Source of the DNA: Alentia gelatinosa
Lineage: Eukaryota; Annelida; Polychaeta; Phyllodocida; Polynoidae
Assembly (NCBI GenBank): GCA_950022655.1
Contig: OX465579.1
Span: 135,913,118-135,977,117, forward strand
Length of the DNA stretch: 64,000 nucleotides
Reading direction: 5' to 3'
Under the pieces are notes generated by a model that was given only the letters and a program-made list of their open reading frames with translations, was not told the origin of the DNA and did no database searches. Numbering within the stretch: position 1 is the stretch's first letter; every line of letters starts with the position of its first letter. A program made the position numbers and the translations under genes. This document shows positions 43,828-55,922 of the stretch, one piece after another.

Positions 43828-43945
43828 GATTTCCGATACAAGCGGTTGTGTGCTCCAAGGAGTTAACGCGTAGTAATATGCGAGCGCATGCTAGGATATT
43901 CCACAGTCAACTCCGGGGAGCATACAACCGGCTTTATCTGAGATC
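43828..43945. repeat. Hairpin MITE with AGTAATA core
   Basis: Imperfect arms GCGGTTGTGTGCTCC / GGAGCATACAACCGG around the core AGTAATATGCGAGCGCATGC, related to the hairpin at 58635-58762. Confidence 0.75.
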
Positions 43946-46682
43946 CGACTATATTGTATTTATTATCCACCTTTTCCCAACATGTGGTGTGGTAAGTAAA
44001 GAACTCTCACCTCGGTGAATGTGAAAGGGCAGGATTTTTACCAGAATTTATCTAATGGATTTGTTAACTGCTTCTTTGGCATAAAACAAGTGGGAAAAGC
44101 TGAACCTTGAGATAGTTCTTATATTCTCTTCCCTCCCCTAGGATGTTAAACAAACCAAGAAACAAAATAAACCAACGGGGTTTCTATGTAAATTGAATTA
44201 TTTTTTATGAAGACTCCAGATGTCGACAGTCACATGTCTGGACAAATACAGCTCGACTTGGTGTCATATGATATCCTGGATGTTTTTTGTTAGTAGATTG
44301 TTAGTAGATCTCTAGTGGCTGGTAATTAAATCAAAGATGTTGAGAATGTGTAGATTGTACAATTCTTATCATAAACTACAAAATGTTACGTTCCAATTTA
44401 AGACGACTGCCTATAACACCTGATAGCAACACTAACCTGGAAACTAGTTTAAAGTCTTAGAGAGATTCGGGAGATTTAATGCTTGCGGGTGTTTGGCACC
44501 TATTAGGGCGCATCTACATGACATAATCCAAACCTAATCTCGCAGTATATGTATCACATTGCCGGGTTGATAAGAGATATATCTTGTTTGGCATAAGCCA
44601 AGATTCAACTTTTCAGATAAAATGATAGATACTCGAAATTTGAAGGTTTTACTTTATCATTGAGAAAATGCAGCAATGTTTGCTTCAATAACGATGAGCA
44701 ATCCTGTTTTCATGCGATCGATGTTGCATCAGAATAACTCGTTGTTACGAGATATGCAATTAAAGTGAATTAAAAAAAACAACCTTTTTGTCAATGGAAA
44801 AAATCTATGCAAAAGGTGAAACAAGTAGAAGGCACCTGAATAACTTGTGTAATCGGTTTTACTGAAGGGTGACTGGAAAGTGATAACTCGAATAGATAAT
44901 AATTCATGGCCGTTTTGTTATAAAATAATTATTCAAATGATGACCTATTATAACGTTTTTGGTATCTGACCTGTTCCCTTATCCTGATTTTCTTTCCTGG
45001 TAAAGAAGTTGTCATGGTTTAAGCTGTATCTATATTTTAGAGGCTTAATGCACGTCGCTGTCGTCATCCTAATTTATTCATATCAATTGGTTTTTTTTGT
45101 TATCATGATGATATCCACACTGGGTAGTACTTGGTGACTATTTCTACTGACGCCACCAACATAGTGACCAACCTCTAGAAATAAACCAGTGCTAGAGTGA
45201 GCGAGAAACTTGAAAGCTATGTCAGAAAAGAAAGATAGATTATTGATAAAGTTTAGACAATGAGGGATTCTGGAGAGGAACTAATGGTCGGCCGGGCGTA
45301 ACATAAAGTAAACAAAACAAAAAGAGCGAGGATATGCACAAAAACCTTAAATTGGAAACACCACTCCACAGCTTAATCAGAAACACTACAGTTTAACCCT
45401 GAAATAGTAGACACCGGTAGGACTCAGGTGAATTGTCACCTCCAGTGAGTTGTCCGCTGTTCCATGTGGTCACTGTAACCAAGCTTCCACTGTGTTTGAA
45501 TTTTAACACACTCAACACCGGACTTAGATTAACTTACACGCACATACCCAAAGATATTCATAGTATATTGTTAGTTTTGTTTGACGATGCGTGGGGCCCC
45601 GTCTTGCTATCATTGTCACATGCACAGTTACCCCGTAGTCTTGTTACAGCAGTGCAGAAAGTGGAGCTTGTGTAGCGAATGGGGGCAAGCTATAGCAGGA
45701 TCTAAAGACAGAACAATATAAAAACTATACGTGACAGAATCTACAATCAGGCATTGGTTTCTTCGTTTCTGGTATGGCTTTCCAGTTTAGAAATATAACA
45801 AAGTAGATAATCGCTCAATCAGATTTTCCTTATCAAGTTTACATGCAGAAACACGGGGTATTAAAAAGAAAGCATAGCGGGACGTGTATGAAGTCATGGA
45901 GTCCCTGGAGTCTAAAACCAAGTGTTATCAGCTTTAGCAAATTAGCCTATCTAGTGTGTGCCCAAATTTACCATATATTTTGTTTGTTTTATGTACTACG
46001 ACGAACAGTATTTATGTGTATTTCTAACTACAAACAACTGATACTAAACTTTGTTGATTCTCTTCCAGGATACCATGTATGTTCTGTGTAGAAAACTGAC
46101 TAGTTTTATGCATTTTAGAAAGCCTTGCTGGGCCCTTAGCTGTTTCCATAAAGCCTGTTAACCCGATTATTCTAAAAATAGGTGGTGTCAATTTGAATGC
46201 CAGGGCATATAAACAACATAAAGGCGACGGTCTCGGAGCAGGGGGGGGGGGCAGTACGTGCAATATGGACCTGACCGGTTATATTTTATTGATACCAGTG
46301 AATATGGATATCGTATGTATATAACACCTGAGAACAAAATGTATATACATGTATTAATTGACTCAACACGGAAAGGGTTAATTTAAGTCATTCAGCGAGT
46401 CAATTAGCTCGTTTACCTTACTGAAGGTACTCCCTCATTAGGTGGTTGGAAGGATGTCAGTAGCACGGACATACTCACGCACTGTTGATAGTGTATTTCC
46501 CCGTGGTTATTATCCACTTCCCCCCACACATCTGTCAAACAGCCTGTTTATACCGTAGTTAATCGAGAAGTGATATAGGGTGATATTAGAAGTAGTTAAG
46601 ACGAAGAAATATAAGGTAATCTCAGGTAATATTAGGTCGGATCTAGAAAGAAAAGACAGGCAAATGTTACGTAATATAAGTT

Positions 46683-47165
46683 ACAGTAGATTCCCAGGTA
46701 TAAGACGCACCCCAACTTTGGGAAAACCATATAAGATACACCTGGTGGGGGGGGGGGGGGGGGGGTTGAGTATAAGACACCCCTTGACTTTTGGAAAATC
46801 CTATGAGACACAGTCCCATCCCAGCCCCTCCCCCCTTGCACCCCCACATACCCCCCACCCCGAAAAAAACCGACCCCCCCCCCCCCCAAAAAAAAAAAAA
46901 CCACCAAAAAACAACAACAACAACCTACCATGTCATTTCCATCGGGTGAGTGGTTCCAGCCATATATATTTATTGAGAAACTAAAAGTTGTGTTTCTCAT
47001 ATAGACAACACATATATATACAGTAATATGATATATCATTAATGTTATGTATATCCTTTGATTTGAAATCACTTCTAATGATACCACTCGAAATTCTCAT
47101 TTGCCCTTGGGAAAAACCCTCTAATAAAATGCGCCCCGAGTTTGGGCGAATCCAATAAGACGCAC
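46683..47165. repeat. Composite of pogo-like MITE pieces and homopolymer tracts
   Basis: Begins ACAGTAGATTCCCAGGTATA followed by AGACGCACCCC. A related piece with AATAAGACGCACTGCC lies near 47150. Between them are a 19-base G run, C-rich and A-rich tracts. No coding support. Confidence 0.55.
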
Positions 47166-47933
47166 TGCCTAAAGGTTAGAGTGGTCACATAGACTTCGAG
47201 TTTGCTGCAAAAAACTAACCCCCTCACCATTTGCGTGCTATCACTGTGACATTGGGAAAGGAGCAGAGGACCAATGTCTTGGAGGCGTGTCCAACTGACC
47301 GTGACCAATCACTATGGACCAAAATAGCTCATTGACCTACTGGTGCTTGATATCTTTTGGATTCTAGACAGGCAGTTGTCGAACTGGCAAGTTGACTGGG
47401 TACAAGTGGGTTACAGAAAAATACCCATAGACTGTATATATTCCAAACCTTTATCTGGTATTTGTTAATAATTCATCAATGATTAACATACCATTTGTTC
47501 TTGCACTATTAAATGAGCCGAGGATATACATGACTCTCCATATTGGTTATCCACCGCAGTCCTAGGAAAACTTTATCATATGATATCTACAGATAATGAG
47601 TGACTCTAAGTTAAGGGCCACCCAGAAAATACGTACGCAGTGAGGTGATTGAGGGGGAGGGTTAAACATTTGAAGACTTTCCCTACATCCCATCTTCAAT
47701 CTATTGTGTTGGAGGGGCGGGCGGGTCAAATGTTTCAGACATTTTGCGTATGTACTTCATGGATCTTCCCATGTTGTCATCAGATGTATCCCGCTGAGAC
47801 ATGGCCGTTAGTGAAAGTAAGTGTATTTCGAGCGTAGATATTACCATAATTGGCCAGTTACTGTTGAAGATGACCATGTCATACCTCGTGGCCTTCATGG
47901 GCAAATTTGCCGTGAATTTTACCTGTACTAATA

Positions 47934-48600
47934 CAGGTGTTGCCGTTCAGCGCCACCAAATGGCCAACTGTCTAGTTACGCGGCCGCTCGGTCAAACACC
48001 GCGAGTCCAGCGGTTTCCATATAGAGACAAACAGCAATCACACCTAAAGTGTGAATACTGGGTGTGATTGCAGGAGTGTTATTTTTGGACAGATTAAATT
48101 GCTGAAACAAACTAGAGTATTGTATCAACGAGTCTAATCTGTCTAAACTTTATAGTTGATAATTGTTTTGGTTTAAACTTGGAGAAAGATAAGCATGTTA
48201 TAGCTAGGCCTGCCAATGTATTATTGTGCATACAGTTTTGATATACCTGTGTTATCTAAGCTATATCTAAAATATTATTGAGGTTTTGTTTAGAATACGT
48301 GGCAGAAACACTTCATCACACAGCCGATGCTTTTTTTTTTGCTTTTTTTTTTCTAAAATATTATTGAGTTGATATGCATGTATGACACATCAAATCAGAG
48401 CTGTAATACCATAGAATGCAGTGCAATCACTTTTATCTGTATGGGAATGATTTACATGGGTATTATAAATGTATCACTTTCATACATTCAGTAATCCAAT
48501 GCTAAAGTATACGTTGCCAGGGGTATGTTTGGCTGCATGCATTGCGTAACCACGCAGATAACGTGCGACACCGACCTATGGAAAAAGGCCTATTGGCTCG
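47934..48600 (+). repeat. Dispersed repeat family R1, copy 2
   Basis: Same orientation and order of landmarks as 5521-6260. The pogo-like MITE is absent (unoccupied site near 48199). A private 86-bp insertion-like segment is bounded by the 16-bp direct repeat CTAAAATATTATTGAG (48267-48282 and 48353-48368). Confidence 0.85.
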
Positions 48601-51553
48601 TTGTCCATGACAAATAATCGCCCACTCGCATACAGATAATAACAGGGGGGAAAGGATAGCAGTGCGGCGCATACGGACCAGGGAGGCCCATGTAGGTCTT
48701 TTCAATGCATGCATATCTGGAGGTGTATTTTCTCTGGGTTATTATATGTACACCATAGTTAACAAGGATAGCATAATCATTTTATCCATGTCAATTATTA
48801 ATTGATTCAGTGAATCTGCTCAATTAATGTTCCTGCCAATGCATAAAAACCTTACAGAAGTGAACAGCTTAAAACATTGATGGTCCCTATAAACCCTAAG
48901 CCTCCCCGGGGACGTTAAACAACTAACGGCATAAAAACCCTATAACCACAAACCTAACGACCATGAAACAGCAATGCTATCCGTTTATTATTGAGCACGG
49001 CATAATACCACACTCAAATACGTCGTAATAAAAAGTTATACTCTAAAAATAACTGAAAAGAGAGAAATAGAGATCTCCACGCCGACGTTTGAGTTTTGAG
49101 AGGGAGTACATTTTCTCAGTACTATGTGCAGGGTTTTTCTGTATAGAAAGAAGCTCGGGGAATAAGTCTTTCACTTGATATATTTGTTGAGTACTGTGTG
49201 CAGGTTCTTAGGTCTATTAAATAAGCTTAGAAGACCAGTGTTGCGGGTTTCTCAAACAAAAGAATGTCTTGATTCCAAGAGTTGGTGAGTGATTAATTAT
49301 TCTGATAAAAAGGGCATTGAGCCAAGGCTCGCACCGACTTCAGCAGCTCACTTTGGGTGCATATTGACATCTGGTACTTATGTCTTGGGCCTTACTCATG
49401 CATACGTTACGATAGCACGTTCTTCCATCGAAAATAGATCTAGCACTTGCTCTTATTCTAAGGATGCTCATGGAACATTTTATATGTTCGTGTATATTTA
49501 TGGATGGTACATAGACTCAGGCCTCCCAGTGAAATCTATAAAAACCTATATTTCAACTTTCGCGATTTTTTGTAGAAGTATCCTATAACCTATAAAGCCT
49601 TGACTTTTTTCACTGCCATGGGACTCGATGTATACAAGAAATTTTAGAAGTTAACGTTGACACATAGTCAGATTGTCAAATTACAAAAAAAAAAAATCTA
49701 CATTATTGGTGTATCGAAGATATCTTACAGGTGTTTCAGAATCAGCAATTTGCATATGTTCTTGGTAGTCTGGCATGCCTGTACGTTGGAAACTCAACAT
49801 GCCCATCTGCGTGCTGGGGCTAACCTCATGAGCCAGAAATTCTGCAAATTGCTCCTAAGTAACTTTTTTTTAGAAATTTAGAAATGAAGGTAAGCAATTC
49901 ACTTCATTTTGACTCCCATTTTGCGAAATATGTTGACCCTAAAACCTATAAAAGCCTATGCCTTAGCCTTGAAAAACCTTTATTTTCATTTTCGAAACCT
50001 ATGAAAATATCTATAATGAGGGAGAGGGTTATGGGGAGGCCTGTAGTCTACAGTTCTGTATAGCTGGTGTACTAATCAGAAATCAGTCCAGTTTCTCTTA
50101 CTCTCAGTCTAGAAAAACACATTTCTGTATCATTGATTGCCAAACGGGTGATACAGTTTTGCATTTTGCCTTAATCTGTTTCATGCCCATCGAGGAATGT
50201 CGAAAAGCAGTAAGGAGAAATTGAGGTCATGGGAAGATGATTTAGTACTCTTACTGCCATGTGACCTCAGGAATGAACGCTGATTGGATGGTTCTGGCAT
50301 CACGTGAATACTGAAATGACAGTTGTAATCAGAGTAAACACACAAACTGACTGCAGGCTCGGCTGAATGGCTTTTAAAAAATTATCAGTGATAGTAGCCT
50401 GCATATTCACATCGTATTTGGCCGATGAAGCAGATAAATTGTATGCATGGTAACCATTTTTACTCCCTCCTTCATCAATCTCTATTAGATATACATAGAT
50501 GATCAAAAGCCGATACAGGAAACGATTTTATTTGAATTTAGGCTAGTGAAAGTCGTCTGCCAGTGGAGATGTGATAGAATTTGTACAAGGTATCATCTCT
50601 TCCGGACTTTGCTGAATATAAGAGTGTAACTATCTCACTTACGAAGTCCCCCGCACCCTTCAATGAAGCATCTCATAAGTTGGTTTGGTATGGTTTATGC
50701 CGTATCATCTGCCAGTGACAATCACCGTGAGATAGAGTGTGGGTGGCAGCAGACGGTGAAACACATTGGCGCAGGTTGGCGTCTCAACCCTCAATCCAAC
50801 CCATGTAACTAAATACATCTTTAAAAGGTTTAAAAAAAAGAAATCTCAACCACAGCAGTAAAGCCCCAAAAGTGGATATCCCCATTTAGAAGAGAGAGTG
50901 TCGTTCGAGCAAGACACAACAGTTAGTTAAAGTGTCATTACACCGAGAAATTCGATATCTCCACTGAGGACAAGTCTTAGCATTTGGATCCCTTCAGGAG
51001 GCATAGCAAAATTGTTTGAAACTCGGTTACTACCATAATCGAGAACCTATTGCTAGTTTATCCCAGGTGCCGTTAGCAGGCTATTTCTGGGTAACGCTTG
51101 TTAATCATAAACAAGGTTGTATTGTTACCTAAGACAACGCGCCACCTGTTCCTGGCCAGACTTTCCATAGAGGTGTAAAACACCAAGCAGACTCTTAGTA
51201 TTCTATTAAAGTTAATACTTAGTATGGGGAACCATGATGCAGTACAACCGCTTGCCAAACCCCAATACCACACACAAAATAAAACCGTGTGTTTTACGCT
51301 TCCTTACCGCAGTCCCGATTGAGACTGGTTTAATAGTAATGATTGTGCTGCGGATGAAGGTCTCATAGAGCGTAGAATGCTGGGCCTTCACTGGTAGCAC
51401 ATCTGGCTATGGGCTGCAGTACGGGACTTATCGATCCAGGCGTCCGGTGCTCGCGTATGACAAGACGTTAGACAAAAGGAGTTCCTAGAGTGTCCAGTAT
51501 TATTATATACCTGTGCGCGATGTCTTGCGTTTACTGGACGCCCGAAAAGAATC

Positions 51554-51576
51554 CATTCGTCACTCAGTGACGAATG
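51554..51576. repeat. 23-bp perfect palindrome
   Basis: CATTCGTCACT, central C, then the exact complement. It is part of a longer weak inverted repeat with 51420-51470 (GGCGTCC / GGACGCC). Confidence 0.75.
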
Positions 51577-52360
51577 AATATAGTTCGTCTCTATGTTCCT
51601 CGTGATTTGTCTAAGTGATAGCAATATGGCATTTTTTTAAAGTGATATTCAGGTTTGTTATAATAAACAAAAACGGACGTTGCTAAGTCTGTGAGCTGCA
51701 CACAAAAAGTATATGATATTAAGAAGACGGTGAGGGTGGCTCCTGTCTTCACATATTACCGTCAGTCTGTTTGTTATTTAAGATACACTTACAATTCAGT
51801 ATGATCAAACTAATAAAAAGGATGAAGTCAGGACTTGAGGGAACTCCAATAAAAACAGAAATGCACCTGTCAGTTAATTACATGTATTACAGAAAAATTG
51901 TCAAATAACCATTAATAACACGAGTGGAATGTCAATATAATTGCGGGAATATAGGCCTACATTTGATAATGCTATTATGGCCCACGCAACTGCTTCGTCC
52001 CAATCTTCGGATCGCTCATCTTGTCAAATTGTTGATTGCCATTTATACCAATAGTTTACACCACAATCTTATCACATACCAGATACCATAGTGATAAGGC
52101 TATTGTTCATAAAATGCATATATGCTATACAGATGTCCGATTGAGGTATTTTGTTTGCAAATAATCAATTCATCTGAAGCGATAAAGACAAGTGAAGCCA
52201 ACTATCGAAATCGTAGGACTAGATCTAAGCTCGGCTTGTTAATGACATCCACTGTCTATACGATAGTAAACTATGTAACTCCTCTCATTCACTGAAATTC
52301 ATTAATGCTGTTTGTTAATTGAGAGTTGAACGTTAAAACCACTTCGGTTAGAACTGCCTA

Positions 52361-52690
52361 ATGTATTACTCAGTGTGTAGTGTTTGCCTGTATGACTGCC
52401 CTGAATATAGTGTGTGCCTGTTTGACTATCCTTTGTGCAATGTTTACCTGATTGACTATTCTGTATATACCGTATGCCTGATTGACTATGCTGTATGCAT
52501 TGTTCACCTGATTGACTATCCTGGATGCAGTGTGTGTTTGGTTGGCTATCCTGTCTGGATCGTGTTCCTGGTTGACTATCCTGCATGCCATGTGTGCCTC
52601 ATTGACTATCCTGTAAGCAATGTATACCTGGCTGACCATCCTGTGTATATATTGTGTGTGTCTGCTTGGTTGTCCTGGAATATTATGTCC
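52361..52690. repeat. 30-bp minisatellite, about 11 units
   Basis: Units on the theme GACTATCCTGTATGCA + TGTNTACCTGATT, 10-25% diverged from each other. Because 30 is divisible by three, long frames stay open on both strands (decapeptide themes DYPVCxVCLI and RIVNQAxxxY). No splice sites or start context support a gene. Confidence 0.93.
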
Positions 52691-53523
52691 CTGGCTGCCC
52701 CTCCCTATCACCCCCCCCCCCCCCCGGCACTTTTTGTATTGTGCCTAGGCTTTTAAGGACATCAATTCCCTTTGGTATTGTTCAAAGAGAGAGATTGACT
52801 TAAAAGCCGGTCATGCAAGAAGTGGGTAGTACTGTTTTCTGTTTGATTTCAGAAATTCAATTCTGGCGACTTTTTCTCCACACAAAAAGTAGATCTTGAA
52901 TAATTTTGAAAATAATTCTTGCAGTGACCTTCAATGCGTTATTGTTGAACGTTATTTTTTTACTAATCTTTTCTGACGTATTGTCCTCCTTTACTTTTTA
53001 CTGTCATTATTACAATGGTCCTGGCTACTCCTACAATTGTAAGGGAACTGGAATATACACGCTAAATACAATGGCTTGATGGTTGTGTAGAAGATAACCT
53101 GGATACAGAGAACCTGTTGTCATCCCATCACCACTTACTTCACGTTACCTTTAAAAAGTTGTCAGCTATCATCTCTGATCTTTGACCTTGGCCGTAAGTG
53201 TCCCGCGACATGCTCAGATTGAGCCGGGAATGGTCGTCGGGTGCGCAGGTTGGGGGGGGGGGGGGGTGGGGTTGCTCCCAATGGGGTTGTAGATTTTGAC
53301 CCCCGCAGGGCACTGCAACACGCAAGAGAAAAGGCCAATATAACGAGGGGTGGTGGGAGGGGAGAGAGGAAAAGGGGCTTGTTTATGGTGCATTGTAAAT
53401 CAGCGTATTGTGTTAAAGTGGTGGCGCCAATCCCGTATCATAACTTTTGTTTCGGTTACATGTTCCTGGTGAACCTGATACAAAATACAATGCCCCCCCC
53501 CCCCCCCCCCCTCTACTATAGAG

Positions 53524-53664
53524 AAAACCCATGAAAGTTTAGGGTCTGAGCCCGTATCCCATCGAGTTTGAATCACGTAGTACTTCACAAGGCTAAGCCG
53601 AGTGAATTACTATGTGATTCAAATGAGATGGGATCGAGCTCTGACCCTAAACTTGAATGGGTTT
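53524..53664. repeat. Hairpin MITE
   Basis: Arms of about 55-60 bp with AAGTTTAGGGTCTGAGC and ATCCCATCGAGTTTGAATCA and their complements, and a loop of about 13 nt. Confidence 0.9.
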
Positions 53665-53668
53665 CTGA

Positions 53669-53813
53669 ATTTATCTCACCCTTAATATTGACAAATGGGC
53701 TAACATTTGTAACATTATCCCCAATTGGATATTTTTCATAAATATCTAATAGGCATTAGATACGAGTTCCCAATGTTAAGTCTATGGAGAAAAAATATCT
53801 GAGGTGAGATAAA
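53669..53813. repeat. MITE of the TTTATC-YACCC family, copy 3
   Basis: Ends ATTTATCTCACCC and GAGGTGAGATAAA. The interior contains ATGTTAAGTCTATGGAG. It abuts the hairpin at 53524-53664. Confidence 0.8.
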
Positions 53814-54311
53814 CACACATACTCCCTCACAGCTCTCAGTGTCATGGAGGCGTGTGTTGGATAACTCATCACTTGTCAGCAGATCTACGTCCATCTGAGC
53901 CGTAATCATATCCGTGGCTAGTAGTCCTACTCTGAACAGATGACATTTTATTTCCACGTTTCCTGTGTATTAACTGCAGGGCCTTTCCAGCTGCAATGAT
54001 TCACCTCTTTTTGAGGGTGATACGGAGACCCTTTATATTGGCGGGAATCACCAAGGGTGCATGTTCGGCATGCGTTAGAGTAGTAAACACAATTGATGAA
54101 TGTGTGACGTAGTAGGATCCATTTATTAAATGGCGGATAAGCCATTTATTAAATTTTGAGCGGTGTACTGAATTCCTCATATTAGAGATAGAGTTATATT
54201 GATTTTATTTTCCTGTATTTTCTCCAGGATTCGCTGGTATTGCTGTAATAAACATCAATTCAAATTATTTCGAGATGCTCATAAATATATATTTTCCTCT
54301 GTTTTCCACAG

Positions 54312-54410
54312 GTGTGTCGCGGACGTGTGTATAGGGGAGTACCTGGTTTGTGTAGTGAAAAGCAAGTTGCTCGGCGGCTGGGCAGCGAGCAGCACCTCCA
54401 ATCTGCCACC
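54312..54410 (+). other. WAPL 5' UTR within the start exon
   Basis: Acceptor TTTTCCTCTGTTTTCCACAG ends at 54311. The 99 nt to the ATG have no in-frame stop, so an upstream coding start cannot be fully excluded. However the context GCCACCATGATG is an optimal Kozak site. Confidence 0.75.
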
Positions 54411-55922
54411 ATGATGCCCCGGTATGTACCCAAGACGTACGGGCGGAACCCGTCCAAGGACACCTATGCCAGCCAGGCCTTCGATGACCTCCTCCATGAC
54501 AAGCGGGGAGCATCCACGGCCAAGGCGGCGGCCACGGCCAAAGCGGCCACCATGGGCTCCAAGTGGGGCAAGACTTCGTTCACCTCCACGCGCACGGCAG
54601 TCACACCCACTCCCATGGAGGAGACCGAGACAAAGAAGCGTAAAGTGGAGAGTACTGCCCCCATCGAGTTGTTCGATGACCCATTTAGCTTTGATGATGA
54701 AGGCCCGAAGAAGGCCCTGAAGACAGAGAAGCGCGCCTCGCCTCTGACAGTGAGTCAGAAGCCGCCGAGGTCTCTCACCAAACCTGTGCCTGTGGTTAAG
54801 AGTAGCTCTGCCATGGTGGTGGATGACGATGACTATATACCAGTGAAAAAGCATGCTATTAAAACCTACGGGAAGGCCACCAGTAAGAACGGGGCCACCA
54901 AGAACGTTATCAAGCCGCTTGGATTGACTACAACAGTCAGCAAGCCTTTGACTGAGAGTAGTAATGCAAACCATAAGAAAAGTACCATCAGCATTGACAT
55001 GTGCAACTCACAAAAAATGCCAGTCTTAACCCTGAGTCGGGACCGGCTCAACCGACACAACCAACAACAGACCTCCAATTCACAGACTCTGAAGAAGAAG
55101 TTCTTTGTGACCTCCCCGACAAAAAGTGTGGATGAGGACCATAATTATTCACACAAGGAGGAGAGCAGTAATCGGTCCAGTTCACAGGACACTAAGCTCT
55201 TTGAGAGTGACTACGAAGTTGATTCTGAAGTCGAGCTAGAGAGCGGTGACCCAGAGATTACGTTCAACTCACCAAAGAAGCGTGCTCGTGATGTGGCTTC
55301 GCACAGCGTAGAGAAGGTGGATGTGCCTGGGCCAATAAGTGATGACAATGACACTCTGCCAGATGAGGATGTAGGACAGGCCTCGCCCTTCTCCCTCAGT
55401 GATGATGAAGATTCACTTCCCAGCAGATCTTCAACACAACGGTATGAACCAGCTGCTCGATACACAGCGAGCTACTCCACCTCGAGACACATATTGACTT
55501 TGACAAAAGCCAACTCCACAGGTACGACAGTGCGACAAGCTCCCTCTTCGCAGTCCTCCACCAGTAACACTAGTAGCACTGTCCTCAATGAGCGCAAACC
55601 TATATTTACCTACTCGCGTTCTAAGCTGAGGGAGGCCAACAGCACAAACTCCCAGCAGCAGCCAGGCCGGTCGTGCGGGGACTACTCTCGGCCGAGCTGC
55701 TCGGACTTGGACCAGGACGGTCTGGTGGGTCGGCTAAAACCGGACCGCTTCGCTCGTGCTGACTCTCCGGCTTCAGTGGGCAGTGCGAGCAGTAGCACCA
55801 GCACCTCATCAGCGGCGGGCAAGAGCCTCAAGCTGACCTACAGCCGCAAGTCGCGCTCAGATCCCAGCAAGATGGGCGACAATAAGCAGTATGTGCGCAA
55901 ACTGCTCACCAGTCCTAAGAAG
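54411..55922 (+). CDS. WAPL: WAPL (wings apart-like, cohesin release factor), N-terminal coding exon, partial
   Basis: A 504-codon exon ending at AAG|GTAAGG (55922/55923). WAPL with PDS5 opens the cohesin ring at the SMC3-kleisin gate and unloads it from chromatin; it is nuclear. The start aligns with vertebrate WAPL: KTYGR (8-12), FDDLL with DKRG, SKWGKTSF (50-57), the KKRKV nuclear-localisation motif (75-79) and DDPFSFDDE (89-97). The rest is disordered, rich in Ser, Thr, Lys and Asp, with SPTK and SPKK sites, a second basic cluster (SPKKRAR) and acidic patches. YSR motifs, which in vertebrate WAPL bind PDS5, occur at 401-403, 425-427 and 477-479, with YGR and YGK variants at 10-12 and 153-155. 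The conserved C-terminal WAPL domain is not in the window. Reading past 55922 enters an intron. Confidence 0.92.

Larger units (their letters stand above)
37606..54311. other. Large gene-free stretch, possible WAPL first intron
   Basis: No exon recognised over 16.7 kb. Contents include MITEs and hairpins listed separately, a second R1 repeat, a 30-bp minisatellite and several G/C homopolymers. Open frames of 60-150 codons lie in simple repeats or lack motifs. Confidence 0.6.

Noticed and set aside
46580..46984. Pro/Lys-rich frame of 134 codons
   Set aside because: Runs through a G tract, C tract and A tract inside MITE debris; no coding support.
52361..52756. A 131-codon Cys-rich frame that could be a secreted peptide
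   Set aside because: It is a 30-bp minisatellite open on both strands, with no signal peptide or splice sites.
54279..54974. A 231-codon minus-strand frame opposite WAPL
   Set aside because: Shadow of a GC-rich coding exon; composition follows the WAPL codons.
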